From Fulvia fulva (lineage: Eukaryota > Ascomycota > Dothideomycetes > Mycosphaerellales > Mycosphaerellaceae): DNA of 64,000 nucleotides. How positions within the stretch are numbered: the first letter of the stretch is position 1; each line of letters starts with the position of its first letter. Shown here piece by piece: positions 21,262 to 33,048 of this stretch. The stretch lies in NCBI RefSeq assembly GCF_020509005.1, contig NC_063017.1:1736001-1800000 (forward strand). The letters run 5' to 3'. A program made the position numbers and the translations under genes. The notes beneath the pieces were generated by a model, which was given only the letters and a program-made list of their open reading frames with translations, did no database searches and was not told where the DNA came from.

Positions 21262-24200
21262 CTCCCACTTAGGCTATATAGTCTCCTATAATCCCTTTAC
21301 GTAAGCTAGAGCTACCTTATAAAGTTTTGAAACTACTAGCTATTAAGGGGCTTTATTAACCTATTAGTAGCTATGTCCTTTATACCGTAGTAGTCTACTA
21401 TAATCTTCTTCTACTACTAGAGATGTCTAATATAGTTATATATAACATTAATATACTTTGACCTTTTATGTATATAGGCATCTTTAACAAGTGTTAAAGC
21501 GGCTTAGTTATTACCTATAAGCTTGACTAGCCTTAGCTCGTTAATAGTACCCTTGCTTACCCTTATACTCGGCTAGAAAGAGCTCTTTCCTACTAGTTCT
21601 AGGCACCCCATTTCCCTAAGGACAGCAGCAAGAAATTGTAACTACTTTACGGCTACGTTTATAGCTATAAACTTAGCTTCTATTATTGATGTTATAACAG
21701 ACTTCTGCTTCCTACTTATCTAGGATATAGGTGATCTATAAAGGAACTATACGTATCCTAGAATTGAGACTCTATCCACTTTGTCTATAGCGTAGTTAGA
21801 GTCCGAGTATCCCTAGAGATTGCCCCCTCCCTTTCTATATATAAGACCTAGGTCTAGGTACGACCGTAGGTATCGGGAGAGCTTCTTTAAAGCCTTTATA
21901 TACTACTACGAGGGATCAGCAACAAATAAGCTAATTCTTCTAAGGGGGAATGCGAAGTCTGGCCTTGTCATTATTATTGGCTACATCTAGGTACTATTAT
22001 AGCTCTAGTAATCCTGTTTGTTACACCTCTTATCTATAGGTGCCGTAGGTACTAAATGCTCGTAGCTCTCTATAGGTAAGTAGGTTAGCGTAGCCTTCTC
22101 TCTAGCTATATTTATCTTAGCTAAGTTAGCGTAGACATAGTGTCCTTAATTAAGCTTCAAAGTGCCTTAGGACCTATCTCTTATAATCCTTATTCTAAGG
22201 ATCTTCGTAGGTTTACTAAGATCTTTAATCTTAAACACTTTTCCAAGCTTAGCCTTAAACTACTAAACATCTAATAGCTTCGGAGCTACAATAGGTATGT
22301 CATCTATATAGGTAAGGACTATAAGGTCTCTATCTATATAGATAAGTAGGTATAGATCTACCTAGGACTAGGTAAATCTAATCTTCTCTAGCTTTGTAAC
22401 ACAGAGCTTGTTCTAGTCTCTAGCTGCTTGCTTAAGCCTATAAAGGCTTCGTAGGACCTTAAACACTATATTTAGAGGTGCTTTAACCCCTAGGGGTAGG
22501 ATTATATAGATGTCTTTAAGAAGGCTGCTTTAGGTAAAAGCATTATTCATATCTACTAGGTGTATCTTAAGATCTCTCTTATATACTACTGCTATAAATA
22601 CTCGGAGAGTATTATGTCTAATAGTAGGTACAAAGGTCTCTTCAAAGTCAACCCTATATTTCTATAAAAACCCTCTTATAACTAGTCTTGCCTTGAACTT
22701 CTTAATAGCTCTACTAATTATTCTTTTCATATCAAAGACCTACCTAGAAGTAATTAGATTCGCACCCTTTAGCGGTATAACTGCTTCCTAGGTGTTATTG
22801 CTTACTAAGGTAATAAGTTTGTTCTCGATTGCCTCTCTCTATATATATCCCTATTTAGGGTCTTTTACGGCTACCTTATAGGACTTTAGGATTGGCACTT
22901 CCTACTAATAGGCTATAGCCTACCTAATAGTAGCAAATGTATATTCTTCTACGTCGTTTAGAATCTCCTCTACCTAGCTTATTATAGGGTCTAGATAGAA
23001 CATCTAGGTAATAAGAGCCTTATAGTGTTTAGCCTTATACTCTTTAGAGTTATTATCTCCGTCCCCCCTTAACCTCTTATTACCTACAACCTGAGGTAGC
23101 GCTAGGTGTTCGGATAGGTCGAACTAAACGACATCTTCTTTTTCTTTTATTAGAGTACCCTAATCTCTAAACTTCTAGTATTCCCTAATGTCCTTTAGGG
23201 GAGGGGGAAGTTGTATAAACAGCGGTTACTATAGTGTTAATAACTTAGGTAGGTTCTATATAGATCTACCGTTATTAGCCTTCGATAGTGTTAAACCCGC
23301 CTTAATATTTTCTCCTAGCCTTCGTAACGGTGTCTCTAATAATCCCCTATCGGAAAATTTCGCCCTAAAGGGCTTCCTCCTAATAGGATTACGCTATAGC
23401 GCTCGACTCGGCTAGTTAGTAAAGGTGATACCAAGATCTATATCTCCCCCCTTCTTATTCTTAAACTAGTCGACGTGTCTATACGCTTTTATTGCTTTTA
23501 TATTAGGATCCTAGAACAGCTATTATTTTGTAGTGTTTTCTAAGTAGCCTATAAACACGGCTTCTTTTCCTCGGTTTATTAACTTGTCTCTCCTTAAGCC
23601 TTAAGGTTAGGCTCTTAGGTCTATATAGACTATAGCTTTGTATCCCTAGACGCGGAAATAGTTGACTAACGGTACTTAGCTAGTAAAGGCTTCTTCTAGT
23701 AAAAGAGCAATACTATTAATGATCGGACTATTAGGTAGTCTGTTTCTGATTATAGTCTGTGCTTATAAGGCTTCTGGCTAGAACTTAACTAGTATACTAG
23801 AGTCTTTAAGTATAGCCCGGACTGTGTTCTTAGAGGCTTGAATTGACCTTTCTATAGGTCTATTTTAAAGAGAGTTGTAGGTATCAGTTCTGTCTATCTA
23901 AGTGCTAAACTCTTTCTCCTACTCTTTTAGTAAGGCGAGAATTTCCTTTATACTATTACTACGGATCGTAGACAGAAAGCACCTTGACTACCGTTCTGCC
24001 TAGACCTTCTAATCCCGTAGGGCTGTAGGAGCGTCGCTCCTAGCCTTTAAAGGGATCACCCACTTCTTCCTAGAGAAGTTGTCTACAATCTCAAGCCAAT
24101 ATTTGTATCCTAGCCTAGAGACTACGCCCTAAAAAGGCCTATAGATGTCAATAGAGATAAGGGCCAGCCTCTCCCCTTTCCTCTCTATAGTAGGTCCTTT

Positions 24201-26318
24201 GAACTTCCTTATGTTTGTAAGGGAGTAGACCTTACAATTCTAGTGTTTAGAAGGAATAGGAATGGGATCTTTCTTATTAGTGACTCTATACAGGTTTCTT
24301 AGTAGTCCCTTACTAAGGTGTACACATCTTCTATGCTATAGCTCCTACTAATCTTCGGACTTAGTATTAGCTATAGCGGTACCGTCACGTTCTTAAGAGA
24401 GTATACCCTATAGCTTAAGAATTTCCGAGATCGAGTAGATAAACGGTACTCCTCCTCGAAGTTTAGTCTAGACAACGGGTCTACTAGACAAGGATTTTAG
24501 GGTGAAACTAGGTAGTTAGATAGTAAACTATTGGCTAAACTGATTCTACGAAACAAGACTAACTCTAAGGCTAGGAACAAATAGGACATTTTCTAAGACA
24601 ATTTGCTTTCTAGAAGGACTACCTATTACTACACTTCCTATATATATAGCTTGTAGATAGCCACCCCTAACTTTGATCCACTTCCTCTTTTAAAGAGGCT
24701 TCAGTGTCCTGAATAGTAAATCTTAGTTAGTCATATATAATGATATATAAGAGTTAAGTAACTACTCGGACAAGGGGTACTTACCTTTGGCTTCTATAGT
24801 AGAATAGGTAACCTTATTAACATTATTATCTCCTAATAGTATCTTAGGGTCTAATACATCTTCCTAGGTCGTATAGGCCCTTATAGGCTTACTAGAGGAG
24901 GCCTTTGGCTTACAGCTCTCCTTTATCTGCTTTATAAGGTCCGTTATTATCTTAAGGACATTACGAAGGTTTGGTAATAATGACCTCCTACGAGGTAGTA
25001 ACGGTTGTCTCTTAGTAGAGTAGGTAACCCTAGCTAGTTTGTCCTTGTTCCTAATAGCCTACTGAGCTATAGAAAGGTATAGGCACTTGCTTATAAAAAT
25101 AGTTACTATTATAGAGATAGCACGTAAGCTTGCCCTAGAAACCCTTCTTAGCGAATATAGCTATCCCTTAATAAATCATTAATTCTTGCTTCTCCCTAAG
25201 GATTGTAAGAATGTCTTGTAGTAAGAGATTCACCTAGGCATTAATTATATCGCGAATTGAGCCAAAGGAGTCTAGTAGAGCTACTAAGAGTTGCTAGATC
25301 TTTCTGTCCTTAGTCTTAATGTCTTAGAACTAAGGCGAGATTGAAACAGCCCTCCTTACAATTGAGCTAAGCTCCTACTAGGCGTCATCTATTGACTAGT
25401 CCTCTATCATCACGAAATTGGTGTATTGCTAAAGCAAACTTCTTCTAGTAGCGAGAAGTCTTCTCTTATATTTAGCTTTAGCCTATTCCTACAACTCCTT
25501 TATATACCGGATCTCGTATATTATCTCTTAGTTATCTGTTAACAGACAGATGTACATCTTATATAGGGCCGTTATATTATGCCGTCTGTACGATGCCTTC
25601 CTTATCGCTTAATCTAAAGGAAGGGATGACTCCGATAATATAGAGGGTGTCGCTATAGATAGGATTGTAGCGGGAATGTCCGTAATAATGTCTTCGAGGA
25701 CCTAGTTAACCTACTTTAATACTAGGTATATTCTTATTAGCTTAAACTATATTTCGTAGTTCTCTCTTATTAGAAGAGGTGCTACTCTCTTTCTTATAAA
25801 CCTAGTCTCGTTCTCTATTTTTGTAAGTTAAGGGATAGGTTAGCTACCCTTAGGTAAAAGGATATATTTGGTCGTACGAGATCGGATCGAAATAGGATAA
25901 ACCGAACGCGAGGTTAATAGCGGAGAGGATAGCTATCCGCCGGGAAGAGGAGGAAAGTCGAAGGATCGTATTAGTACTAAGACACTATAGCGTAACTCTC
26001 TTAGTAGAGGGGGTTTCTAAGATACTACGGCTCTCTTAGAATAAACAGTTAGTCGATACGAACGCGATGTACGGAGAGCGACTCTTCTTAGTAAGCTCGC
26101 CTACTTATCTAAGGTATTAGTATAGGCTCCCTAACTTAGAGTCTAATAGTGCCTTACTAGGCTCTTTTACGTCTTATATATACCTATAGCACGGCTATAG
26201 CTTCCTATATAAGGTGGGTGCGGCCTCTAGTCTACCTTTCTTTTGTTCTAAAGAGGAATAACTCTAATACGACTTTGTCGAGGGTGAAACACCGAGTTAC
26301 TAACCCGGGCTTATAACC

Positions 26319-26552
26319 TGTTAAATAGGTACAAGTTACGTAATAGTAGAAGACGGCGGATTATACAAAAGACGAAGAAGGACCTAATAGGATAGCGTAT
26401 ATCTATATATAGTATCACCGGTGTTAGTATAGGTAGATACTAGGTGTCCGGATGTTTACTAGCCTATAGGCTAGTAAAGCCTAGTTACGTGATCTAGTCA
26501 CATAACACACCCACACCTATATACTTGTCCTACGGCCTATATGTTCTTAATA
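26319..26552 (-). repeat. Copia-D 5' LTR (right arm)
   Basis: It is 234 bp and its outer end is TTAATA (CA to TA). GATAA follows. Confidence 0.9.
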
Positions 26553-26557
26553 GATAA

Positions 26558-26731
26558 CCTAATAACAGCGAGCGCTTTATTTTTAATTTCTTTATCGTCC
26601 GTAATAGGTTCCTCTATAGCCTTATTTAGGCCTTCTTTCGTAAGGTACGCTTTTATTCTTAGGGCCCAAAATTTATAATTAGATTGGCCCCTTAGACGCG
26701 TAATATTAAATGTCTTATCGTTAAAAGACAT
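26558..26731 (-). pseudogene. Copia-B Gag N-terminus (right arm)
   Basis: This is the mirror of 3550-3723. The ATG is at 26731 and the frame is lost at the Copia-D insertion. Confidence 0.75.
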
Positions 26732-27414
26732 CTTTAAAAAGCGTCCTTTAGAAAGTAAAGAGCTTTATTGAAAAATTGCCCTTTCCTTTTATAGAGAGAT
26801 AGGCACAATACTGTAGCTACTTTCGCAGGCTCCCGCCCTCAGATTTCGCTATCTTTCGTCCTAGCGTATTAGTATACGGATTGCTAGTAGGTTCCTCGTA
26901 AGGATTTTATACTACTAGTAACGCTAAAATTCCTAATCACTTAGGATAGCGCTCCGAAGGGACTTTGTAACGCTATAGGCTCTCTATAGTCAGATTCGTC
27001 GTATATTCCCGATCCGGCAACAGGTTGGTTTGAATTTTGAGGTCGTAGGGTTGTCGAGTTATCGAATTTACGAAGTTGTAATAATTATAGTAAGTCGCAA
27101 TCCTCGTAGCTTCGAAATGCGGGGTACTTCCGTAAACGGAAGGTTTGCCGAGACTAGCGCTGATTTTTCGCCGGGATGTTAGGATATCCGGGGTGTTTCC
27201 CTTTTTAGTATAGCCCGCTTATTTATAACGCGGGGAATCCCTATCCGTGTCGGACCTTCTAGTAGATTCGCGCGATTTTTGCCGTTTCTCGTTTGTTTCC
27301 TCGGGTTTCTTCGGTCGCTACGCCGCTTGTCGTATATATAGGGCGTAGTTATCGTTCCTAATTAGTAGGGGCGACTAAGTTCCGTAGGCTAAGAGCTGAT
27401 CCGGGCTCATAACC
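26732..27414 (-). other. Copia-B leader and primer-binding site (right arm)
   Basis: This is the mirror of 2867-3549. The primer-binding site CCGGGCTCATAACC (plus strand) ends at 27414, against the LTR. No open frame of note. Confidence 0.7.
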
Positions 27415-27916
27415 TATTAAAAGGTGTTCGTAGCGGAAGCTAGCCTTAGGATATTCGTAGATAGTCGTAATGAGTCGAGTATAATAGTCGAGGTTATAGT
27501 AGTTAAGAGTAGTAGACTTGCTTTTTTGCTTGTCCTATCTAGAGGGCTTATTCTACCCTTATTTATATTCGATTATAGACTCCTAGAACCTTCTATACTA
27601 CGTAATCTATTACGTAGTATATTCATAATAAGAAGCGGATTTGTAAGAAGTTATATCTCGTAGATTCTATTAAATTCTATAGCTTGTCTTCTAGACCACC
27701 TAGAGCGTTCTAGATTTTAATATAATTAGAATATAGCTAGTTCTAAAGATATTAAAAGCCGGTAGTCCGGCGCTAGCCTATTACGGCCTAGACAAGCATT
27801 TCCGTACAATCCTAGCGATACTAGAAGCTTACGGGTTGTTAGAATCTATCGGATTTAATAGTCTACCGCTTTATAATAGTATATCGAGTAAGTAGCTATA
27901 TAAAGCTTATAAACTA
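27415..27916 (-). repeat. Copia-B 5' LTR (copy 1, right arm)
   Basis: It is 502 bp and matches 31612-32114 and 43507-44009. Its ends are TA...TA after RIP. The flank to the right is degraded Copia-A. No 5-bp target duplication can be checked because the other end of this B copy is lost at the joint. Confidence 0.88.
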
Positions 27917-29296
27917 ATATTATGTAGTAGGTCGATAGGTCACTCACAAATGAGCTTATCCTTCCTAGGGCAAAAGCAATGTCTAGCCTTATAATTGTTA
28001 CTAGCTATATCTAAGTACTATTGATACTCTAGTACTCTACCTTGTTACACCTCTTATCTATATGGCTTGAAGGTTTGAGGGCCTTATAGCTGTCTATAGG
28101 TGAGTATGTAGTTACTACCTTCTTATAGTTCATTCCTATCTTAGCTAGGCTGTCCCTAACAAAGTATCCTTAGTCAAGTTTTAGGATTCCTCTCTTCCTG
28201 TCCCTTATAACTCTTATGCTAAGGATCTTTTTAGGTTTACCTAGATCTTTAATCTTGAACATCTTGCCAAGTTCTCTTTTGAACTAGAGAACATCTATTA
28301 ACTTTAGTATAGCAATTGGAATGTCATCTATATATATAAGGATTATGATCTCCCTCTTCTTACAGATAAGTAGGCATAGATCTACTTTTGACTGTGTGAA
28401 TCCAATCTCTCTAAGCTTTGACATTCTTATAGATAAGTAGGTATAGATCCACTTCTAACTATATGAATCTAATCTCTCTAAGCTTTGACACATAGAGTTA
28501 ATTCTAATCTCTAGCTGCTTACTTAAGTCTATATAAGCTTTTAAGGATTTTGAACACTATATTTAGTAGAAGCTCAACTCCTAGTAGTAGTAATATAAAG
28601 ATGTCTTTATAGAGGGTGCTTTCTATAAATGTATTGTTTATATCTACTTAGTGAAGATAAAGATCCTTCTTATACACAATAGCTATAAACACCCTAAGGG
28701 TGTCCTATCTTACTATAGGTGTAAATGTCTCTATAAAGTCAACACTAAACTTCTGTAAGAAGCCCCTTATAACTAGTCTAGCCTTGATCTTTTCAATATC
28801 TCTACTAATGCTTCTCTTAATATCAAAGACCTATCTTAATGTGACTAGATTTGCTCCTTTTAGTAGAATAGAATTTTCCTAGGTGTTGTTACTCTATAGA
28901 GTATCTAGTTCCTTTTGGATTACTTCCTTCTAAAGATGTCCCTATTTCTTATTATTTATAGCATCCTTATAGGATTTTGGAATTAGGACCTCTTACTTAT
29001 ATATAATAGCTTCTATAGTTACTATAAAGGCTATTTCCTTAACTTCTTCTAGGAATTCGCTATCCTATAGTATTGAACTGTCTACTAATTATATAGCTAT
29101 AAAGAAAGCTTAGTAGAAAGCAGCAAGGTTCTCTAAGAGGTCTATTGCTTCTCCCACTTTAGTAGTTAGTTCGGACTTAGGGACTATAGATTTTAGGGCT
29201 TTCTATTTTATATTATAGCCCTTAACATTATAGTCAGCCTTTCTCTTTCTAAGGGATGATTTAGGGACCGTCACTTATAACCTAGTAACGTCTATT
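27917..29296 (-). pseudogene. RIP-degraded Copia-A fragment (reverse transcriptase region), right arm
   Basis: This is the mirror of 985-2364 and corresponds to 16150-17456 of the intact Copia-A. The same stops and the same 67-bp tandem duplication (28357-28423 and 28424-28490) are present. The two duplicate units carry different RIP changes, so the duplication is older than the mutation. The fragment ends at 29296 where block E begins. Confidence 0.85.
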
Positions 29297-31611
29297 ATAA
29301 GAACCTTAGCGAGTATAAATCTAAGATATAGGAAAGCTACCTAAGAAAACTCTAAATATAAAGCTAAGCGCTAAGCCGGCGGTATGTTCGGATAAGAACG
29401 TCACATCCTCCTCTACTAGACCCTAATACACCTGTATTAGCCTAAGGCGGCCAGCCTAATCGCCTATATACTTAAATCGATAACAAAAGAGATCCTAAAG
29501 CTTTAGCTTCCTTCGTCGTAGCTTCCTAGCCTACGACCCTTTAGCTTACTTCACTCCGTATATATAACTACCTTACGCGGCTTAACTCTACTACCTAAGC
29601 TTACTACAAGCTTACTGACCCCGTTAGATAACCTCGCCGCGAGCTTCTTACGCGTATACGCGCCTTCCTATATCGTTAAAAGCTCGTAGTATTAGGTAGC
29701 TTATATAGAACGTAAGTATAAAAGCACGCTCTTATTCTAAATTAATCTAACTACAAATACTAACCTTTAAGCTTACTAAGTCTTTAACAACCTCTTCGCC
29801 CTTCGGTAGCTTCTTCCTTAACCTTCTTTAGCCTTAGCTAACTTATTCTTAATCAGATTAAGGTATATAAGCCGCGCCGCGGTATCGGCGTTAACGTAGT
29901 AATACTAACGTGTTTTAGACTCCTTTCTTCCCTATAGCTTACTATAGCTCCTATCCCGCGCTCTCCTTAAGGCGAGGAGTTAATAGCTTAGATAGACGCC
30001 CTTACCGTTACCTATAATTCGGCCGTATCTAATAACTTCCCGCGGCTCCCCGTTTGTACTAAGACGCGCCTTCCGGATATACCTACCGGATAGTTAGCCG
30101 GTTAGTAGACTCGGCTCTACGCCTTCTAGTTTAAAGTCTAGTTCTCTCGCGACGTTATTAAGCTAGACGATTAGATCGCGCTATAGTTAGCCCGTATCGC
30201 GCGCTAGTGTCTAAGGATCGACGGAGGAGCTAGATTCTTTAAGATAATTTATATACTCCCTTTACGCTATAGCCGCTTCTAGTTTAGCGGCGTTCTAAAG
30301 CTAGTAGCCGCGTTAGACTCCGACTTCGACGTTTTCGAAGAGGTCCCTAAGGGCGGTATTCTAAGGTAGCCTATCGCTTTTAGACCGTATACCGTATAAA
30401 CTAGGCTAGCGGCGATTGTCTTTAGCTACTATAGCGGCCGCTCTAGATCTACGCGATACGTATAAAGCTGCCGTTCTAAGGGCGATACCGAGCGTCCGCT
30501 AGGAACCTTTACTAAGTACTAGTAACTTAGCCTACCGAGTAGTAAGCTAGAGAAATACGACTAGGAGGATCCTAAGCCTAATACTATAGACGACTTTACC
30601 TTTATCGAGCGCGGCGGCTATACTAATTGTTTCTAGACTAGTAAGTACTCTACCTACGACCGTAGCCGGTCTCGTACTAAGTCTAGCTATACTAAGCGGT
30701 CTTCCCGGTTAAAGGACTCTAAGCGCCTAGGTACCCCTAGTAAGGTAGCTAACTTCTCTAATCTTCCCTAGGCCTACGATATTACTTAGGTTACGGAGTC
30801 TAGTCAGTTCTAGAATACTAAGTTTAAGTATCGTAATCTAGCTTAGATTAACGCCCCGACCCTAGCTATATATAGTCTAGTCTTCTAGGTTAGTCGTAAG
30901 CCTTATACTACCCGCGATACCGCTAGCCGCCTAAAGGCCGCGTTAAAGGCTAACTTAGCTTACGTCTACGCCTTTGTTCGCGAGAACGCCGAGACTAATA
31001 CGAATAGACCTAGCTAGGAGGAGAACACCTTAGATAAGGAGGACGACGGCTTGTTCGTATTACTAACTAAGCCTAGTAAGTCCGCTAGTATACCTAAGGT
31101 ACCTAGGAAGCCTCCGGGTAAGAAGCCCGTGTCTTTAGCTAGTAAGAAGTCCGCGGCCTTAGCTAAGAAGAAGTCGGCTTCTAGGACTCGGCGTAGCCCT
31201 CGGTAGATATCGCCGCGCTATACCCTAGACCGTAACGAGCCGTAGGAGGGTCTAAGCGATACCTCCGACTACGTTAGGTAGCACCGCGAGATTCCGGTAT
31301 AGACGCCTCTCCTAGAAGACTCTAAGGGTAAGGGCGAGGCGGTCGTAACCTCGCCTACGGTCTACGGTCGTATAGCTAGTCCTCCCGTTCTTCTAGTAGC
31401 TAAGCGCTTTAGGCGGTTAATCGCGACTAGACGTACTTTACGATTCGGCTCGATTACCGAGAGGCCGAGAGGGGCTAAAGTTCTATCTAGCTCCTTAGCT
31501 CGTTCGCCTATACCGATAATTAAGGATAATGATAGAGAGGATAATAATAGAGAGGATCTAGAGGTAGTGCCTAGCAATTTCCGGTTCCTAGGTTAGAAGT
31601 AAGGCTCTAAG
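29297..31611 (+). mobile_element. Block E, RIP-mutated unclassified repeat with a long broken frame
   Basis: This block lies between a degraded Copia-A piece and the Copia-B copy 2 LTR. Bases 29297-30280 are mirrored at 1-984. On the plus strand from about 30290 to 31600 one frame is interrupted mainly by TAG/TAA codons at probable Trp or Gln positions. It gives a Ser/Lys/Arg-rich protein of about 430 residues with a basic Lys/Ser/Ala-rich run (around 31105-31200). I recognise no transposase, RT, integrase or recombinase motif. It may be the end of a Gypsy-like or other element, or a captured gene, and its outer limits are not proved. The CpG-rich, CpA-poor composition shows it was a RIP target. 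Confidence 0.45.
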
Positions 31612-32114
31612 TATTAAAAGGTGTTCGTAGCGGAAGCTAGCCTTAGGATATTCGTAGATAGTTGTGATAAGTCGAGTATAATAGTCGAGGTTATAGTAGT
31701 TAAGAGTAGTAGACTTACTTTTTTGCTTGTCCTATCTAGAGGGCTTATTCTACCCTTATTTATATTCGATTATAGACTCCTAGAACCTTCTATACTACGT
31801 AATCTATTACGTAGTATATTCATAATAAGAAGCGGATTTGTAAGAAGTTATATCTCGTAGATTCTATTAAATTCTATAGCTTGTCTTCTAGACCACCTAG
31901 AGCGTTCTAGATTTTAATATAATTAGAACATAGCTAGTTCTAAAGATATTATAAGCCGGTAGTCCGGCGCTAGCCTATTACGGCCTAGACAAGCATTTCC
32001 GTACGATCCTAGCGATACTAGAAGCTTACGGGTTGTTAGAATCTATCGGATTTGATAGTCTACCGCTTTATAATAGTATCTCTCGCTAAGTAGCTATATA
32101 AAGCTTATAAACTA
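31612..32114 (-). repeat. Copia-B 3' LTR (copy 2)
   Basis: It is 503 bp and matches 43507-44009. It carries the 13-bp-arm inverted repeat. Confidence 0.9.
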
Positions 32115-33048
32115 AAACACCCCTATAAGCTTTATATTGATACTACCTATTAAGGCGAGAATACCTTTCTACTAAGGGGTTTTTAGGCTAAAGAGACGAC
32201 TCTCTCCTTCTTTAGGTAAATAGCCTATTTCCTATACTCTTTTCTAAAGTATAGATAGCTATAAGGTATTAATTACGCGCGAGTTTAAGAGAGTCTATAG
32301 GATATACCGTCCTCCTAGTCGGATATAATCCTTAAGCTAGGTTAAAGACCTCTTCTTAACTATAGGAAAGCTTCGCTATAGTTATTCCTTATAGACTTAA
32401 AACGTCGTTCCTAATTTTTTAGGATTAAGGTACTTTTGACGGGGGTAACCCTACCGTTTTAGCGACTTTACGCCTTAAAACCTTAAACGTTTCGGTATTC
32501 CTATCCTTATAAGGTAGGTACATACTTTGCTATTTCTGGATAATTCTAAGCTCTTAAGTACATAATAGTACTTTAGCTCGAATTGCCTCTTAATATTACT
32601 TTATAAAAGTAATACGTTAAAAACGGCTTATTTTAGGGTTAATAACAGCTCTTTACCCCACTAGACTACAAAACCTTTTAGGTATACTTAAGTAAAGTAT
32701 CCTAAATCTCGGTTAATAGTAGTAGGATTAGCCGTTATTTTATAATCGAATTTCTAAAATTCGAAAATTATGACTTTCTCTAAAGGCGTCCCTCTAAAGA
32801 AAAACAATGAAAGTACCAACTAATTACTATTACCCTCCACTAAGTTCTAGGATTAAGGCCTATACATAGCTCTATAATTAAGGGCCGTTTTACGCCAATT
32901 AACGCCTTATAGAGTACTTCGTCTCGTTAAAAAACCTTTAATAAAGGAAAAAGAGTACGAAGGTTTTCTAAACTAACTAGTCTCGTTAAAAACCTAGATA
33001 GGGATCACAACCTAAATAGGATAAAAGAGTACTAGTATGATATAAGAG
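32115..33048 (-). other. Copia-B 3' untranslated region (copy 2)
   Basis: There are 934 bases between the pol stop and the 3' LTR, long for a copia. The last part (32115-32281) has no counterpart in copy 1. No open frame of note. Confidence 0.7.

Larger units (their letters stand above)
21028..26552 (-). mobile_element. Copia-D, RIP-destroyed (right arm)
   Basis: LTRs are 21028-21261 and 26319-26552, with target duplication GATAA at 21023-21027 and 26553-26557. It is the mirror of 3729-9253. It is more heavily mutated than the copy at 37116-42644: for example the protease region that is still an open 76-codon stretch there (40624-40854) is broken here. Same order of domains as described for the left arm. 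The 5' LTR on the minus strand is 26319-26552, with the primer-binding site just inside it (26303-26318). Confidence 0.9.
14089..30280 (-). repeat. Right arm of giant inverted repeat, interrupted by Copia-A
   Basis: This is the reverse complement of bases 1-10570, with one extra 5622 bp caused by the Copia-A insertion at 15246-20862. The last matching base inward is 14089 (partner 10570) and the last one visible outward is 30280 (partner 1). Sequence beyond 30280 continues block E without a break, so the left arm probably also continues outside the window. Confidence 0.95.

Noticed and set aside
1..30280. The inverted repeat as an artefact of folded-back long reads or misassembly
   Set aside because: One arm has a 5.6-kb insertion with its own target duplication and the arms differ at scattered bases, which a single folded-back read would not give. 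Not fully excluded without read data.
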